NCBI RefSeq assembly: GCF_027925525.1
Contig: NZ_BSDJ01000012.1
Location: 124,001-188,000, forward strand
DNA: 64,000 bases
Direction: 5' to 3'
Origin: Paenibacillus tyrphae
GTDB lineage: Bacteria > Bacillota > Bacilli > Paenibacillales > NBRC-103111
Shown: one piece after another, positions 23,489 through 34,075 of the stretch
Numbering within the stretch: the first letter of the stretch is position 1
Layout: each line of letters opens with the position of its first letter
Made by a program: the position numbers and the translations under genes
The notes under the pieces: generated by a model
Told to the model about the DNA's origin: nothing
Database searches by the model: none
The model's input: only the letters and a program-made list of their open reading frames with translations

Positions 23489-25189
23489 CTAGCTCATTTT
23501 CGCTTTCATGTTATCGGCAAGCGCGATCATTTCCTGCGCGTGCTGGAGCGTTTTGTCGGTCACTTCAACGCCTCCCAGCATCCGGGCCAGCTCGTGAATG
23601 CGTTCCTCCGTACTCAAGTCGTCAATATTTGTATAAGTGCGGTCTCCATCCGTCGTTTTATGAATGCGGTAATGCACGTCCGCCATGCAGGCGACCTGCG
23701 GCAGATGCGTAATGGAGAAGATTTGGCAGCTCCGGGACAGCCTGGACATTTTCTCGGCTATCGCCTGTGCGGCGCGCCCGCTTACCCCGGTATCCACTTC
23801 GTCGAAGACCATTACCGGAATGCTGTCCACCCGGGCAAAAATCGATTTAAGCGCCAGCATCACGCGGGAAATTTCTCCGCCGGAGGCGATTTTGCTGAGT
23901 GCGCGCATCGGTTCTCCAGGGTTGGCCGAAATGAGAAACTCGACTTGATCGGCGCCTTCGCGCGTCAGCTTCTTCTCCCCATTCACGGCAAAATGGACCC
24001 GGAATTGCGTCCGCTCCATCTGCAGCTCGCGGAGCTCCGCCACGATTTCCGCCGCGAGCTTGTCCGCTACGATCATACGCTGCTCGGTCAGAACCGAAGC
24101 CAGCCGTTGGACCTGTTCGAGGGCGGCCGCTTCCTCTTTTTGCAGCTGCTGAAGCTTTTCGTCCTTGTTCTCGATCAGGTCCAGTTCCTTTTCAATCTTT
24201 TCAACATATGCAAGGATATCCGAAACGGATTCTCCATATTTTCTGCGAAGCGACGATATCGTATCCAGCCTTTGCTCGATGAAATCAAGCCTCGAAGGGT
24301 TGAACTCCACTTCGTCGCGATAATCGCGAACTTGATACGCCGCATCTTCCAACTGGTAGAACGCACCTTGCACCTGCTCCAGCAGCGGCTGAAGCTTGGC
24401 GGGATCGAGTGCGGCGATATCCTGAAGTTTCTGGACGGCGCGGCCGAGGGCATCCAGTCCCTTGCTTCCCCCATACAATAGATCGTAAGCGTCGGAGGCG
24501 TTCTGGAACAGCCGTTCCGCATTGACCAGCTTTCGTTTCTCATCGGCCAGCGCCTCGTCTTCTCCCGCTTTCAGCTTGGCCGAACGGATCTCCTCCACCT
24601 GAAACCGGTACAAATCCATCATTTGTAGCGCTTGTTTGCTCGTTTCCTGTAGCTCCTTAAGCTGCTTGCGGATTCCCTGGTATCCATCGTAAGCTTCCTG
24701 ATAAGCAAGCTTGGCGGGCAAAATCTGCGGCTCGCCGAACATGTCGAGCCACCGGATATGCTCCTCTACCCGAAACAATGATTGATGCTCGTGCTGTCCG
24801 TGAATATTGACCAGATAATCGCCGATTTCCCTAAGCACGGCGCGGTTGACCAACTGTCCGTTCACACGGCTGGTGCTTTTGCCTTGAGCCGTAATTTCTC
24901 TGCGAATAATAAGATGCTCCTCCGGGTCGGCTTCTATTCCCACACCGGACAAAATGTTCCAAACGGGATGATCCTTTCCGATCTGATACAGCGCTTCGAT
25001 CGACGCTTTATCGCTTCCGTAGCGGACCAGATCCGAAGAGCTTCGGCCCCCGGCAATCAGACCGAGCGCGTCGATGATGATCGATTTGCCCGCCCCCGTT
25101 TCCCCCGTCAAGACGTGGAATCCGGTTTTGCAATGCAATTCAACATGTTCGATAACCGCCAGATGGCGAATGGATAGTTCCAGCAGCAT
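23489..25189 (-). CDS. recN: DNA repair protein RecN
   Basis: SMC-like ATPase of 566 residues acting early at double-strand breaks. Walker A is GETGAGKS at 29-36. A central coiled-coil of about 300 residues is broken by a hinge-like segment. The C-terminal signature and Walker B are KIASGGEISRVMLALK and VMVFDEVDTGVSG. The ATG follows GAGAGGTG. It lies 19 bases after argR and probably shares its transcript. Confidence 0.97.
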   Translation of the reverse strand: MLLELSIRHLAVIEHVELHCKTGFHVLTGETGAGKSIIIDALGLIAGGRSSSDLVRYGSDKASIEALYQIGKDHPVWNILSGVGIEADPEEHLIIRREITAQGKSTSRVNGQLVNRAVLREIGDYLVNIHGQHEHQSLFRVEEHIRWLDMFGEPQILPAKLAYQEAYDGYQGIRKQLKELQETSKQALQMMDLYRFQVEEIRSAKLKAGEDEALADEKRKLVNAERLFQNASDAYDLLYGGSKGLDALGRAVQKLQDIAALDPAKLQPLLEQVQGAFYQLEDAAYQVRDYRDEVEFNPSRLDFIEQRLDTISSLRRKYGESVSDILAYVEKIEKELDLIENKDEKLQQLQKEEAAALEQVQRLASVLTEQRMIVADKLAAEIVAELRELQMERTQFRVHFAVNGEKKLTREGADQVEFLISANPGEPMRALSKIASGGEISRVMLALKSIFARVDSIPVMVFDEVDTGVSGRAAQAIAEKMSRLSRSCQIFSITHLPQVACMADVHYRIHKTTDGDRTYTNIDDLSTEERIHELARMLGGVEVTDKTLQHAQEMIALADNMKAKMS

Positions 25190-25208
25190 AAGCTACACCT
25201 CTCTGACA

Positions 25209-25658
25209 TTAACTGAGCATTCCCAAGACTTGATTAACGATATGTGAGCTGTGATCCTTGGTTCGGCAAATGATCAGAATCGTGTCGTCGCCGCTGATCG
25301 TTCCCATAATCTCGTTCCATTCCAGACTGTCAATGAGCGCCGCAATCGCATTGGCCGTCCCCGGCAAGCTTTTGAGCACCACCAAATTCTCCGTATGGTC
25401 AATATGCACAAAATGATCGTTGAGCGCCCGCCGCAAACGCTGCAGCGGATTGTAGCGCTGATCGGCCGGCATGGAATATTTATACCTTCCGTCGTCTAAT
25501 GGCGCTTTGATCAGATGCATTTCTTTGATGTCTCTGGAAATGGTCGCCTGCGTGACATGGAAGCCCGCTTTGCGAAGCTGCTCGACGAGCTCGTCCTGCG
25601 TTTCGATTTCGTTGTTGGTGATGATTTCTCGTATTCTAACATGTCGTTGGCCCTTCAT
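25209..25658 (-). CDS. argR: Arginine repressor ArgR/AhrC
   Basis: A 149-residue hexameric regulator of arginine metabolism. The N-terminal winged helix has [33 protein letters not shown] (in parts, TQDELVEQL and [11 protein letters not shown]). The C-terminal arginine-binding core has [16 protein letters not shown] and [14 protein letters not shown], with the GDD motif. The ATG follows GGGAGGAAGCC. It is placed between a hypothetical gene and recN, as in bacilli. Confidence 0.96.
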   Translation of the reverse strand: MKGQRHVRIREIITNNEIETQDELVEQLRKAGFHVTQATISRDIKEMHLIKAPLDDGRYKYSMPADQRYNPLQRLRRALNDHFVHIDHTENLVVLKSLPGTANAIAALIDSLEWNEIMGTISGDDTILIICRTKDHSSHIVNQVLGMLS

Positions 25659-25672
25659 GGCTTCCTCCCTGG

Positions 25673-26158
25673 TTATGGGGTCTCGGTATCGTCGTCATCT
25701 TCGGCTTGCAGTTCGAACACATAGCAGTCCACCGTTTGTTCAGGCACATTTACGTATAATACTCCTGCCGTTTTCGGGTATAGCAGTTGATACACGAGCA
25801 GATGGTCGCGGACGCCGCTTCCGGTCCTCTCCATCGGTTTACGCTCTTTTGCAGTTTTGACGATGTAATACCGGCCGTTCTTCTCCGCCGTGTAATCGAC
25901 GAACAGCCGGCTTTGAAGCGTTTCGCTGCGGTTGACTTTGATGTGTACAGGAATGCGTTTCTTACCGCTAAGGACCGAGTAACCGTGCGCCTCGAGAAGC
26001 TCCGTCGCTTCATCCTCCGGCACCTCCGCGTCGGCGAGAAATTCGAACGGAGGCTCGTCCTCCACGGCTTCCTTCAGCTTGCTCCGGGCGTAAAAATACA
26101 CCCATGCCCCCAGTGCCAGCGCCACCAAAAACACGATCAAGCCGTCCCCGCTTTGCAT
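25673..26158 (-). CDS. Hypothetical membrane-anchored protein
   Basis: A 161-residue protein: an N-terminal membrane helix (about 4-24, [20 protein letters not shown]), an acidic linker, then a soluble alpha/beta domain ending in a run of acidic residues. The start was chosen from GAGGTGATTC upstream. The soluble part has the pattern [22 protein letters not shown], which resembles a D...xVK arrangement of PD-(D/E)xK nuclease folds. This is weak, and the function is not known. It lies between tlyA and argR in the dxs-recN unit. Confidence 0.7.
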   Translation of the reverse strand: MQSGDGLIVFLVALALGAWVYFYARSKLKEAVEDEPPFEFLADAEVPEDEATELLEAHGYSVLSGKKRIPVHIKVNRSETLQSRLFVDYTAEKNGRYYIVKTAKERKPMERTGSGVRDHLLVYQLLYPKTAGVLYVNVPEQTVDCYVFELQAEDDDDTETP

Positions 26159-26228
26159 GGAATCACCTCGAAGGAATATTCGAGAAACCGTATCCAAATT
26201 CCTGTGTAAAGGCAAAAAAACTCATCCG

Positions 26229-27065
26229 TCAAGATGAGCTCTGCATGCTTTGCGACTCTTGGGTGACCTCTCGGATCAACCGGTCCAGTTCGGGACCGGA
26301 CAACCCGGGCTCGTCCGTATGGAGAAGATGTACTAAAAATTCAATGTTGCCCTCGCCGCCCTTGATCGGAGAGTAAGTCAATCCTCGAATCGCGTAACCA
26401 ATATCCTGGGCAAACCGGAGGATGTCTTCCAGCACCTCTTGATGGACCCGGGGGTCACGGACGACGCCGGATTTGCCTACTTTCTCCCGGCCCGCCTCGA
26501 ATTGCGGCTTAATCAAGGCAACGACTTGCCCTTGCGGTGCAAGCAGGTGCTTCAGCGGCGGCAAAATAAGTTTTAAAGAAATGAAGGAAACGTCGATCGA
26601 GGCAAATGCCGGTTCCGGTCCCTGCAAGTCGCCCGGCTGCATGTAGCGAAAATTGGTCCGCTCCATCACGCTGACTCTGGGGTCCTTGCGCAGCGACCAA
26701 TCCAGCTGGTTGTAACCGACATCAACCGCATAGACGTGAACCGCCCCGTTCTGCAGCGCGCAATCGGTAAATCCGCCGGTCGAGGCGCCAATGTCCAGCA
26801 TCGTAACGCCACTCAGGTCGATACCGAACACGTTGAGCGCCTTCTCCAGCTTCAGCCCGCCGCGGCTGACGTAAGGATGCACCGCACCCTTGACAATCAG
26901 CCGGGACGTGCGGGCAATCTTCGTTCCGGCCTTGTCGACCGGAACGTCGTCCACCAACACCAATCCGGCCATAATGGCCGCCTTGGCCTTTTCTCTTGTT
27001 TCATAATAACCCTGCTCGACGAGCAGGACATCGAGTCGTTCTTTTTCCGCTTTGTCCGCAGCCAT
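26229..27065 (-). CDS. tlyA: TlyA-family 2'-O-ribose rRNA methyltransferase (S4 domain)
   Basis: A 278-residue protein with an N-terminal S4 RNA-binding domain (RLDVLLVEQGYYETREKAKAAIMAG) and a Rossmann methyltransferase fold. SAM site LDIGASTGGFTDCALQNGA; catalytic region KPQFEAGREKVGKSGVV. The family methylates 16S and 23S rRNA and was once called haemolysin A. Equivalent of B. subtilis yqxC. The ORF ends 2 codons after a Ser-rich tail. It is 22 bases downstream of dxs. Confidence 0.93.
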   Translation of the reverse strand: MAADKAEKERLDVLLVEQGYYETREKAKAAIMAGLVLVDDVPVDKAGTKIARTSRLIVKGAVHPYVSRGGLKLEKALNVFGIDLSGVTMLDIGASTGGFTDCALQNGAVHVYAVDVGYNQLDWSLRKDPRVSVMERTNFRYMQPGDLQGPEPAFASIDVSFISLKLILPPLKHLLAPQGQVVALIKPQFEAGREKVGKSGVVRDPRVHQEVLEDILRFAQDIGYAIRGLTYSPIKGGEGNIEFLVHLLHTDEPGLSGPELDRLIREVTQESQSMQSSS

Positions 27066-27087
27066 GAATTGCTCCTACCTCATATTG

Positions 27088-28974
27088 TTAGGCCCGCTGC
27101 CGTCTGCGCGGAACGAGCGCCTGCAGTTCCGATACGAGCCGCTCGGCTGTGAATCCGACCTCTTTACGCTGTTCCTTGACGGAGCCGTGCTCGACGAAAT
27201 AATCCGGCACGCCGATAATTTTGATTCGCAGGCCGTATACATTGTGCTGCGAGTAATGCTCCAGCACGCCGCTGCCGAAGCCACCGAGCTCCGCCCCTTC
27301 CTCCAGGGTCAGGATCGGGATGTCTTCTTTCGCGAGCTGGAGAAGCATCGCCTCGTCCATCGGCTTGATAAACCGCGCGTTGATGACGCGAACTTGCACG
27401 CCTTCCTTGCTCATCGCCTCGGCTGCTTCCAGAGCAAGCGGAATCATCGGGCCGACGGCCAGAATCGCCGCATCGCTTCCCGGACGAAGTACTTCCCAGG
27501 TGCCGATCGGAATCGGCTGGAGCGTCTCGTCCATCGGCACCCCGAGTCCGCTTTCCCGCGGATAACGGTAAGCAATCGGGCCTTCGTTATACTCAAAAGC
27601 CGTCTTCATCATATGCCGCAGCTCGTTCTCGTCCTTCGGCATCATCAGCACCATATTCGGGATACTGCGCAAGTACGCCATATCGTATACCCCTTGATGC
27701 GTCTCGCCGTCCGGACCGACAAAGCCCGCACGATCGATGGCGAATACAACGTTCAGGTTAGCGCGGCAAATATCGTGTACGACCTGATCATAAGCCCGCT
27801 GCAGGAACGTCGAGTAAACGGCGAATACGGGCTTCAACCCTTCCTCGGCCAGACCGGCGGAAAATGTAGCGGCATGCTGCTCCGCAATCCCTACGTCAAA
27901 CATCCGGCCGGGAAATTCCTTGGCAAAGCCGAGCAGACCCGAACCGCCGGGCATTGCCGGGGTAATCGCCACAATTCGCTCGTCCTGCTTTGCCAGTTCA
28001 ATTAGCGTGCTTCCGAACACTTCCGTATACATCGGAGGGCCGACCGTCTTCAGGACTTGACCGGATTCGATTTTGTACGGGCTGATGCCGTGCCATTTAT
28101 GGGAATCCGCCTCGGCCGGCGAATAGCCCTTGCCTTTGGTTGTGATCACATGCACAAGGACAGGCCCGTTTACTTTATCCGCTTGCTTCATGGTTTCAAG
28201 CAGCAGCGGCAAGTTGTGGCCGTCCACAGGCCCCAGATACGTCAGGCCGAGCTCCTCGAACCAAACGCCGGGGACAACCAAATATTTGAACGAATCCTTC
28301 ACCCGTTCCGCCGTCTTCGCCAACGTGCCTCCGATGGCCGGAATCTTTTTGATCAGGTGCTCGAATTCTTCCTTGGCCTTCACATAGTGCCGGTCCGAAC
28401 GGATGCGCGCCAAATAATGGCTGAGCGCTCCGACGTTCGGGGCGATGGACATTTCGTTATCGTTCAGAATGACCATCAGCTTCCGCTTCTCGTGGCCGAT
28501 GTGGTTCAGAGCCTCCAGAGCCATACCGCCGGTAAGCGCTCCGTCACCGATCATGGCAACGATCCGGTTCTTCTCGCCCTTCAAATCGCGGGCGGCAGCC
28601 ATCCCCATCGCTGCGGACAGCGAAGTGCTGCTGTGGCCGGCCTCCCAGACGTCATGCTCGCTTTCGGAACGTTTCACGAAGCCGCACAGGCCTTTATATT
28701 TGCGCAATGTATCGAACTTGTCTTTTCGACCGGTCAGAATCTTGTGAACATACGACTGGTGACCGACATCGAAAATAAATTTATCCTTCGGACTGTCGAA
28801 CAAATAGTGCATAGCAATCGTTAACTCGACAACGCCAAGGTTGGGCGCGAGGTGACCGCCGGTGACCGAAAGCTTCTCGACAAGGAAATGTCTCGTTTCC
28901 GCAGCCACTTGCTCCAGCTGTTCCACAGTCAGACGTTTCAAGTCCTCAGGCTGATGAATGTGATCGAGCAGCAC
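27088..28974 (-). CDS. dxs: 1-deoxy-D-xylulose-5-phosphate synthase
   Basis: First enzyme of the MEP pathway to isoprenoids: pyruvate + glyceraldehyde-3-phosphate to DXP, ThDP-dependent. The protein is 628 residues. The N-terminal [14 protein letters not shown] and [19 protein letters not shown] are typical. The ThDP motif is [19 protein letters not shown]...LNDNEMSI. Transketolase C-terminal features include [11 protein letters not shown]. The start GTG at 28974 is set by GAGGGAAC 5 bases upstream. The frame is open 25 codons further upstream but without the family's start. ispA follows at a distance in the same direction. Confidence 0.96.
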   Translation of the reverse strand: MLLDHIHQPEDLKRLTVEQLEQVAAETRHFLVEKLSVTGGHLAPNLGVVELTIAMHYLFDSPKDKFIFDVGHQSYVHKILTGRKDKFDTLRKYKGLCGFVKRSESEHDVWEAGHSSTSLSAAMGMAAARDLKGEKNRIVAMIGDGALTGGMALEALNHIGHEKRKLMVILNDNEMSIAPNVGALSHYLARIRSDRHYVKAKEEFEHLIKKIPAIGGTLAKTAERVKDSFKYLVVPGVWFEELGLTYLGPVDGHNLPLLLETMKQADKVNGPVLVHVITTKGKGYSPAEADSHKWHGISPYKIESGQVLKTVGPPMYTEVFGSTLIELAKQDERIVAITPAMPGGSGLLGFAKEFPGRMFDVGIAEQHAATFSAGLAEEGLKPVFAVYSTFLQRAYDQVVHDICRANLNVVFAIDRAGFVGPDGETHQGVYDMAYLRSIPNMVLMMPKDENELRHMMKTAFEYNEGPIAYRYPRESGLGVPMDETLQPIPIGTWEVLRPGSDAAILAVGPMIPLALEAAEAMSKEGVQVRVINARFIKPMDEAMLLQLAKEDIPILTLEEGAELGGFGSGVLEHYSQHNVYGLRIKIIGVPDYFVEHGSVKEQRKEVGFTAERLVSELQALVPRRRQRA

Positions 28975-29166
28975 GCTTGTTCCCTCGCTTTCCATAGTTG
29001 GAGTATGCCTAACGAATGGCAGGTAAGAGTCGGTAACGATCTGCTTCATTGCATAGGCTATGTAATGTGTTTGAATACGATGCCATTATAGCACAGGACC
29101 GTCACGCGCTCAAACGGGACCGGTGCGAAAGCAGCCGCACTACGGGCGGCAGAACCGGTCCAAGCG

Positions 29167-30072
29167 CTAATGGTCGCGCTTCATTAAATAATCCGCAAGC
29201 TCCAGCAACCGCTCCGGGCAAGGGAAATCCGCCGCCAAAATCGCTTGCTTCGCCTCGCGCGTCAACTCCCCGGCCTTCGCAATCGACGCTTCAATCCCGA
29301 TAAAATAAGGGTAGGTCACTTTCTGCTGTTTAACGTCGCTCTGTACAGGTTTGCCGAGCTTGCTTTCGTCCCCGATCAGATCGAGCACGTCGTCCTGGAT
29401 TTGAAACGCCAGTCCGATGGATGTGCCGAACCGCTCCAATGCGGCAAGCTGGGCTTCCGTCGCTCCTGCGATTCGGCCGCCGGCTTTCAAGGAGAATACG
29501 ATCAAGTCGCTCGTCTTGTGCAGATGGATGTACTCCAGCTCTTCCAGCTTCGTGACTCCCTGCTCTCCCAGCATGTCCGCCGCTTGACCGCCGACCATGC
29601 CGGGGGCTCCGGAAAGCCGGGATAGCTCTTCGACGATGTCGATCACACGATCGGCCGGAATGTTATGCTTCCTTGCAGATTGAACGACCGAATAGAACGC
29701 ATGCGTCAGCAAGGCGTCCCCGGCCAAAATCGCCATGGCTTCGCCGTAAACCTTATGATTCGTCGGTTTACCCCGGCGAAAATCGTCGTTGTCCATAGCG
29801 GGAAGATCGTCATGAATAAGCGAATACGTGTGGATCATCTCCACGGCCAACGCTGCGGGAACGGCCGCTTCCGGGCTACCGCCCAGCGCTTCCGCCGCTG
29901 CCAGCACCAGAATCGGCCGTAGCCGCTTGCCGCCGGCCATCAAGGAGTACATCATCGATTCGCGAAGCGGGGCGGGAATCGCCCACGACGACGGAATCGA
30001 CTGCTGCATCTCCCGCTCTATGAGCGAAGCCATATCTCGAATGTATTCTCGGATGCCGGATGACTCGTTCAT
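29167..30072 (-). CDS. ispA: Farnesyl diphosphate synthase / polyprenyl synthetase
   Basis: A 301-residue short-chain prenyl transferase that condenses IPP with DMAPP and GPP. First Asp-rich motif DDLPAMDNDD (near 78-88) and second DDVLDLIGDE. The GGKRLRPILVLAAAEALGG substrate motif is present. The start overlaps the xseB stop by 4 bases (ATGA). In B. subtilis yqiD is equivalent. The ATG follows AAAGGGGATAACC. Confidence 0.95.
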   Translation of the reverse strand: MNESSGIREYIRDMASLIEREMQQSIPSSWAIPAPLRESMMYSLMAGGKRLRPILVLAAAEALGGSPEAAVPAALAVEMIHTYSLIHDDLPAMDNDDFRRGKPTNHKVYGEAMAILAGDALLTHAFYSVVQSARKHNIPADRVIDIVEELSRLSGAPGMVGGQAADMLGEQGVTKLEELEYIHLHKTSDLIVFSLKAGGRIAGATEAQLAALERFGTSIGLAFQIQDDVLDLIGDESKLGKPVQSDVKQQKVTYPYFIGIEASIAKAGELTREAKQAILAADFPCPERLLELADYLMKRDH

Positions 30073-30326
30073 CGGTTATCCCCTTTATCGGTTTCCTGCG
30101 GCTGAAACGGCTTTTTTGTCAGACCGCCTTCTTCTTCCAGCAAAATTTCGATTTTGCGTTCCACCTGCTCCAGCTTCTGCCCGCACAATTGAGACAGCTT
30201 CATGCCCTCTTGAAACAGCTCTATCGCCTTCTCCAGAGGAATATCGCCGCTTTCGAGCTGTGCCACAATGCGCTCAAGCTGGTCCATCGCCTGCTCGAAG
30301 CTAGGCGTCGCTTCCTGATTTGACAT
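30069..30326 (-). CDS. xseB: Exodeoxyribonuclease VII small subunit
   Basis: An 85-residue helical protein that binds XseA to form exonuclease VII. It has the family core [20 protein letters not shown] and [21 protein letters not shown] at 30326 after GGAGGAG; an in-frame ATG 13 codons upstream lies inside xseA coding and lacks family match. It overlaps the 3' end of xseA by 26 bases, indicating translational coupling. Confidence 0.95.
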   Translation of the reverse strand: MSNQEATPSFEQAMDQLERIVAQLESGDIPLEKAIELFQEGMKLSQLCGQKLEQVERKIEILLEEEGGLTKKPFQPQETDKGDNR

Positions 30327-31689
30327 CGCTTTTCTCCTCCGTCTTCTCCTCCATAGACCAAACATGACAATCGATCCGTCCGTCCATCAGGCGCAGCTTC
30401 AAAACATCCCCAATTTGCACCTGCTGAATCGATTTCACGAGCTGTTTCTCTTTCTCGTCGTATACGAGGCCGTACCCCCGCTGCATGATCTTGAGCGGGC
30501 TGAGCGCATCCAGCTGGCGCATGGACGATACGAGCTCCTGCTGCTTTCGTCTCAGCACCGCCTGCATCGTCTGGCGAAGCAAACGGGCGGACGAGTCCAG
30601 CCGCTTCCGGGAGTACACGACCTGCTCCTTCGGATTAAACGAAGCGAGCTGCCGGTCGGCCTTCATCAGCCGCTCGTGACTTTTCGTCAAGCGGCTGCGC
30701 ATTTTGTAGCCGAGCTGCTCGCGCATGCGGTCGAGACGTTCCGCGGGCTGCAAAAGCAGCTGCCTGCGGGGATTCGTAAGGTATGGCGACCGTTGGAGCC
30801 GCTTCAGTCGCTCTTTGCTCCGCTCCAACTGCTGGGTCAGTCCGCCGTACAATTGCTGGCGCAAGTAGCCGATCTGCTGCTTCAGCTCCTGATGATGCGG
30901 AACGGCCAGCTCGGCAGCTGCCGTCGGCGTCGGAGCGCGCAGGTCGGCGACGAAATCCGCGATCGTGAAATCCGTTTCATGGCCGACGGCCGAAATGATC
31001 GGCAGACTCGAAGCGAAGATCGCCCGGGCCACCGCCTCTTCGTTGAAGGCCCACAGCTCCTCAAGCGATCCGCCGCCGCGGCCGACGATCAGCACATCGA
31101 CTTCGTTCCTCGCGTTCATCTCCTCGATCGCTCTCACAATCGAAGGAGCCGCCTGCTTCCCCTGCACAAGCGCCGGATACAGCAGGATGGGCACGGTCGG
31201 ATGACGGCGCTGCAGCGTGATGATAATATCCCGAACCGCCGCGCCCGTCGGCGACGTAATGACCCCGATCGCGCGCGGAAAGCGCGGAATCGGCTTCTTT
31301 ATCGCCGGAGCGAACAGACCTTCGGACTCCAGCTTTTTCTTCAACTGTTCGAATGCCAGATACAAGCTTCCGATGCCATCCGGCTGCATTTGCGTGACAT
31401 AGAATTGATACTGCCCGTCCCGTTCGTACACCGAGATGTTCCCGCAGGCGATCACCTTCGTCCCTTCTCGGGGAAGGAACGGAAGCCGTTGGTTGTAGGA
31501 GGCGAACATAATACTTTTTAACCGGCTGTCCGCATCTTTTAACGTAAAATACATATGTCCGCTGGAATGATGGGTAAAATTTGAAATTTCACCCCGCACC
31601 CAAACGTCCTGCAGCCGGTCGGTGCCCTCAAGCAGCATTTTAATGTATCGATTCAGCTCTTTGATCGATAAAATTTGTTTTTCTTTCAT
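30301..31689 (-). CDS. xseA: Exodeoxyribonuclease VII large subunit
   Basis: A 462-residue catalytic subunit with an N-terminal OB-fold ([25 protein letters not shown]). Its nuclease core includes [36 protein letters not shown] and [29 protein letters not shown]. The C-terminal part is a long helical region. It degrades single-stranded DNA processively in repair. SD is weak (CGGGCG region). It is 17 bases downstream of folD. Confidence 0.96.
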   Translation of the reverse strand: MKEKQILSIKELNRYIKMLLEGTDRLQDVWVRGEISNFTHHSSGHMYFTLKDADSRLKSIMFASYNQRLPFLPREGTKVIACGNISVYERDGQYQFYVTQMQPDGIGSLYLAFEQLKKKLESEGLFAPAIKKPIPRFPRAIGVITSPTGAAVRDIIITLQRRHPTVPILLYPALVQGKQAAPSIVRAIEEMNARNEVDVLIVGRGGGSLEELWAFNEEAVARAIFASSLPIISAVGHETDFTIADFVADLRAPTPTAAAELAVPHHQELKQQIGYLRQQLYGGLTQQLERSKERLKRLQRSPYLTNPRRQLLLQPAERLDRMREQLGYKMRSRLTKSHERLMKADRQLASFNPKEQVVYSRKRLDSSARLLRQTMQAVLRRKQQELVSSMRQLDALSPLKIMQRGYGLVYDEKEKQLVKSIQQVQIGDVLKLRLMDGRIDCHVWSMEEKTEEKSDVKSGSDA

Positions 31690-31706
31690 AACTACGCCCG
31701 TTACCG

Positions 31707-32567
31707 CTAGTTGGTTGCAGAAGCCGCACGCTGTGCCGCTTCAAGCGTATTGCGAAGCAGAATCGTAATCGTCATCGGACCGACGCAGCCCGGCACCGGC
31801 GTTACATAGCTCGCCGTCTCCAGAACGTCGTCAAAATCGACGTCTCCCGCCAGCTTGCCGGTATCGAGCCGGTTGATGCCCACGTCGACGACAACGGCTC
31901 CCGGCTTGATGTGGCTGCGGTTGATCATCTTCGCTTTGCCGACCGCCGCGATCAAAATATCCGCCTGCCGCGTAATTTCTTCCATATTTTTCGTGCGCGA
32001 GTGACACACCGTTACGGTTGCATTCTCGCGAAGCAGCAGAATGGCCATTGGCTTGCCGACGATGTTGCTGCGTCCGATCACGACGGCATGCTTGCCGGCG
32101 ATTTCAACGCCGACTTTCTTGAGAATCTCAATGACGCCCGCCGGCGTGCAAGGAGCCGGTCCTTCCTTGCCGATCATCAGGTTGCCTACATTGACCGGAT
32201 GGAAGCAGTCGACGTCCTTTTCGATCGCAATCGCTTCGACTACCCGTTCCTCCGAGATATGTCCCGGCAGCGGCGACTGGACAAGAATGCCGTGAATCGC
32301 CTTATCGCCGTTCAGCTTGGAGATAAGGGCCAGCACATCGGCCTCCGGCGTATGTTCCGGAAGCTTGTACACTTCGGAATGCATGCCCGCTTCTTCACAG
32401 GCTTTCGCTTTATTGCGCACGTAGACGTGCGAGGCCGGGTCGTCACCGACGATGACCACCGCAAGTCCTGGCTGTACCCCTTGCTGCTTCAACTGCTCGA
32501 CTTGCTGCTTAATATCGGCGCGGTAAGCGCTGACGATTTCTTTGCCGTTAATGATTTGCGCGGACAT
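31707..32567 (-). CDS. folD: Bifunctional methylene-THF dehydrogenase/cyclohydrolase FolD
   Basis: A 286-residue enzyme of one-carbon metabolism. Catalytic YVRNKAKACEEAGM (Lys), then ILVQSPLPGHI, the NAD(P)-site GRSNIVGKPMAILLL, and the family signature PGCVGPMTITILLRNT. ATG preceded by GGGGAAAACAAGC. It is between nusB and xseA as in B. subtilis. Confidence 0.97.
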   Translation of the reverse strand: MSAQIINGKEIVSAYRADIKQQVEQLKQQGVQPGLAVVIVGDDPASHVYVRNKAKACEEAGMHSEVYKLPEHTPEADVLALISKLNGDKAIHGILVQSPLPGHISEERVVEAIAIEKDVDCFHPVNVGNLMIGKEGPAPCTPAGVIEILKKVGVEIAGKHAVVIGRSNIVGKPMAILLLRENATVTVCHSRTKNMEEITRQADILIAAVGKAKMINRSHIKPGAVVVDVGINRLDTGKLAGDVDFDDVLETASYVTPVPGCVGPMTITILLRNTLEAAQRAASATN

Positions 32568-32596
32568 GCTTGTTTTCCCCTTTCGCTAGGTCGCTT

Positions 32597-33055
32597 TTAC
32601 GCTTCGGACGAACGGCTGCGGATCGTCTCCAGGTCTTTGATCATTTTGCCGAGTACGCCGTTGACGAACTTCCCCGATTCCTCCGTGCCAAAATTTTTGG
32701 CCATTTCGATCGCTTCGTTCACGACAACCTTCGGCGGTACATCTTCCCGAAACACCATTTCGTATGTGGCAAGCCGCATAATTTCCCGGTCCACCTTGGA
32801 CAGCCTGTCCATCTGCCAGCCCTTCAAATAATCGGAAAGCAGGCCGTCGATTTGCCGCTTGTGCTGCATCGTGCCTTCCACGAGCTCAAGCACCTCATGA
32901 GGCACAATCTGATCGCGCTCCCGCGTAAGCTGCGCCTCGTCCTCCGTCCGCGCTTCTTCGATTACGTGCGCGATGGCATCGGCCGCTGTCGCTTCGTTCA
33001 TTTCGATCTGATATAAGCTTTGCACCGCAAGCTCCCTTGCCAATCTTCGTCTCAT
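32597..33055 (-). CDS. nusB: Transcription antitermination protein NusB
   Basis: A 152-residue all-helical RNA-binding factor that assembles antitermination complexes on rRNA operons. N-terminal RRRLARELAVQSLYQIEMNE, C-terminal VVVNEAIEMAKNFGTEESGKFVNGVLGKM. ATG after AGGAGGATTTGATCGG. It follows a terminator at 33153-33187, so nusB needs its own promoter in the 129-base gap; a convincing one was not seen. Confidence 0.96.
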   Translation of the reverse strand: MRRRLARELAVQSLYQIEMNEATAADAIAHVIEEARTEDEAQLTRERDQIVPHEVLELVEGTMQHKRQIDGLLSDYLKGWQMDRLSKVDREIMRLATYEMVFREDVPPKVVVNEAIEMAKNFGTEESGKFVNGVLGKMIKDLETIRSRSSEA

Positions 33056-33152
33056 CCGATCAAATCCTCCTGTGGGTTTGCACTTGCTTCACCGGAATAA
33101 ACCGGCTGTGTCTTCCGTGTCTTAAGTTGAAGACTTATAACTTGTTATTAAC

Positions 33153-33187
33153 CGAAAAAAATCCTTGGGCGTCATCCAAGGATTTTA
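33153..33187 (-). terminator. Terminator at the end of the asp23/amaP/DUF2273 unit
   Basis: AAAATCCTTGG pairs with CCAAGGATTTT around a 7-nt loop, followed by TTTTTTT on the minus strand. It overlaps the DUF2273 stop. Confidence 0.9.
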
Positions 33188-33424
33188 GCGGAACAGTCTC
33201 CATTTGTCCATTAGCCGGCGCCAAGTGTCTTCTGCGGGAAACACCGGCTCGTTCCGGTCCAACCTTTTCCCTATGTAGTATCCAGTATATACGATCAGGA
33301 TAAAGATTAACATACGCCAGAAGCCGAAGAACAAATAAATGAGGCCAAGGGCACTCCCGGCCAGAACGCCGATCGTCTTACCCCTGTGCTGTTCCCACAG
33401 CTGCTCCCAAATTCGCATCCACAT
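33185..33424 (-). CDS. DUF2273 small membrane protein
   Basis: A 79-residue protein with a membrane hairpin (KTIGVLAGSALGLIYLFFGFWRMLIFILIVYTGYYIG; segments at about 17-35 and 38-55) and a charged C-terminus. ATG at 33424 follows GAGGTGAGCC; a GTG 4 codons upstream is possible. DUF2273 proteins accompany AmaP and Asp23 paralogues in Firmicutes. It is 15 bases after the amaP stop. Confidence 0.85.
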   Translation of the reverse strand: MWMRIWEQLWEQHRGKTIGVLAGSALGLIYLFFGFWRMLIFILIVYTGYYIGKRLDRNEPVFPAEDTWRRLMDKWRLFR

Positions 33425-33438
33425 CCGGGGGCTCACCT

Positions 33439-33999
33439 CTATTCCACTCGACTTTTAAATGTCGGGGACGATTGTTGAATATTCGCGATAAATACCGTGA
33501 CGAAAGCTACGGGAATCCCGGTAATTTCCTCAATATGCCGCTTCACGTTCGCCTGCATCTCTTCGGTCATCGCCGGAATGGAATTTTCGCCGTCCACGAT
33601 GGCGCGAATGACGATTTCAAGTCCGGATTGATTCACTTTGACACGGGCGCGCAAATCTTGAACCCCACGCGTCCGGCCTGCCGCTTTCAACGACAAATTC
33701 TCCACCGTATCGAGCGAAATGCGGATGTCCCCGAATTCGGTCCGCTGATCGATCGACGGTGACGAAGATTTGCCGCGTCTGACGGACAAGTACAGGAAGC
33801 GAAGGCTTAACAGCGCAGCCACCACTGTGGAGCTGATGAAAATAATCGCCGTTCTTAAATCGTAATACACATCGTGAGCGAAATTGCCCGCCGTATTGAA
33901 GGAAATCAGGCCGAATGCAGCGAACAGCAAAATGAACGTTGCGATCAGCACGGCCAAGCTGAAAATAAAGAGCAGCAGTCTGTCAAGAACTTTTACCAC
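33439..33999 (-). CDS. amaP: Alkaline shock response membrane anchor protein AmaP
   Basis: A 186-residue protein with two N-terminal membrane segments (about 6-30 and 50-78), then an Asp23-like soluble domain (ISLDTVENLSLKAAGRTRGV...EITGIPVAFVTVFIANI). It anchors Asp23-family protein at the membrane in staphylococci. The start is GTG, set by AAGGAGTCAGGATTC; the longer in-frame ATG lies within the upstream hairpin region. Followed by DUF2273, preceded by the asp23 gene. Confidence 0.85.
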   Translation of the reverse strand: MVKVLDRLLLFIFSLAVLIATFILLFAAFGLISFNTAGNFAHDVYYDLRTAIIFISSTVVAALLSLRFLYLSVRRGKSSSPSIDQRTEFGDIRISLDTVENLSLKAAGRTRGVQDLRARVKVNQSGLEIVIRAIVDGENSIPAMTEEMQANVKRHIEEITGIPVAFVTVFIANIQQSSPTFKSRVE

Positions 34000-34028
34000 G
34001 AATCCTGACTCCTTCCTAAGATGGAGGA

Positions 34029-34056
34029 AACCCCCAAACGGTGAAGGATGGGGGTT
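34029..34056 (-). terminator. Intercistronic hairpin between asp23 and amaP
   Basis: AACCCCC pairs with GGGGGTT around a 14-nt loop, followed by a weak TTTCCTCC. It may attenuate transcription or protect the asp23 message 3' end. Confidence 0.45.
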
Positions 34057-34075
34057 CAACCGGGGTATTTATTAA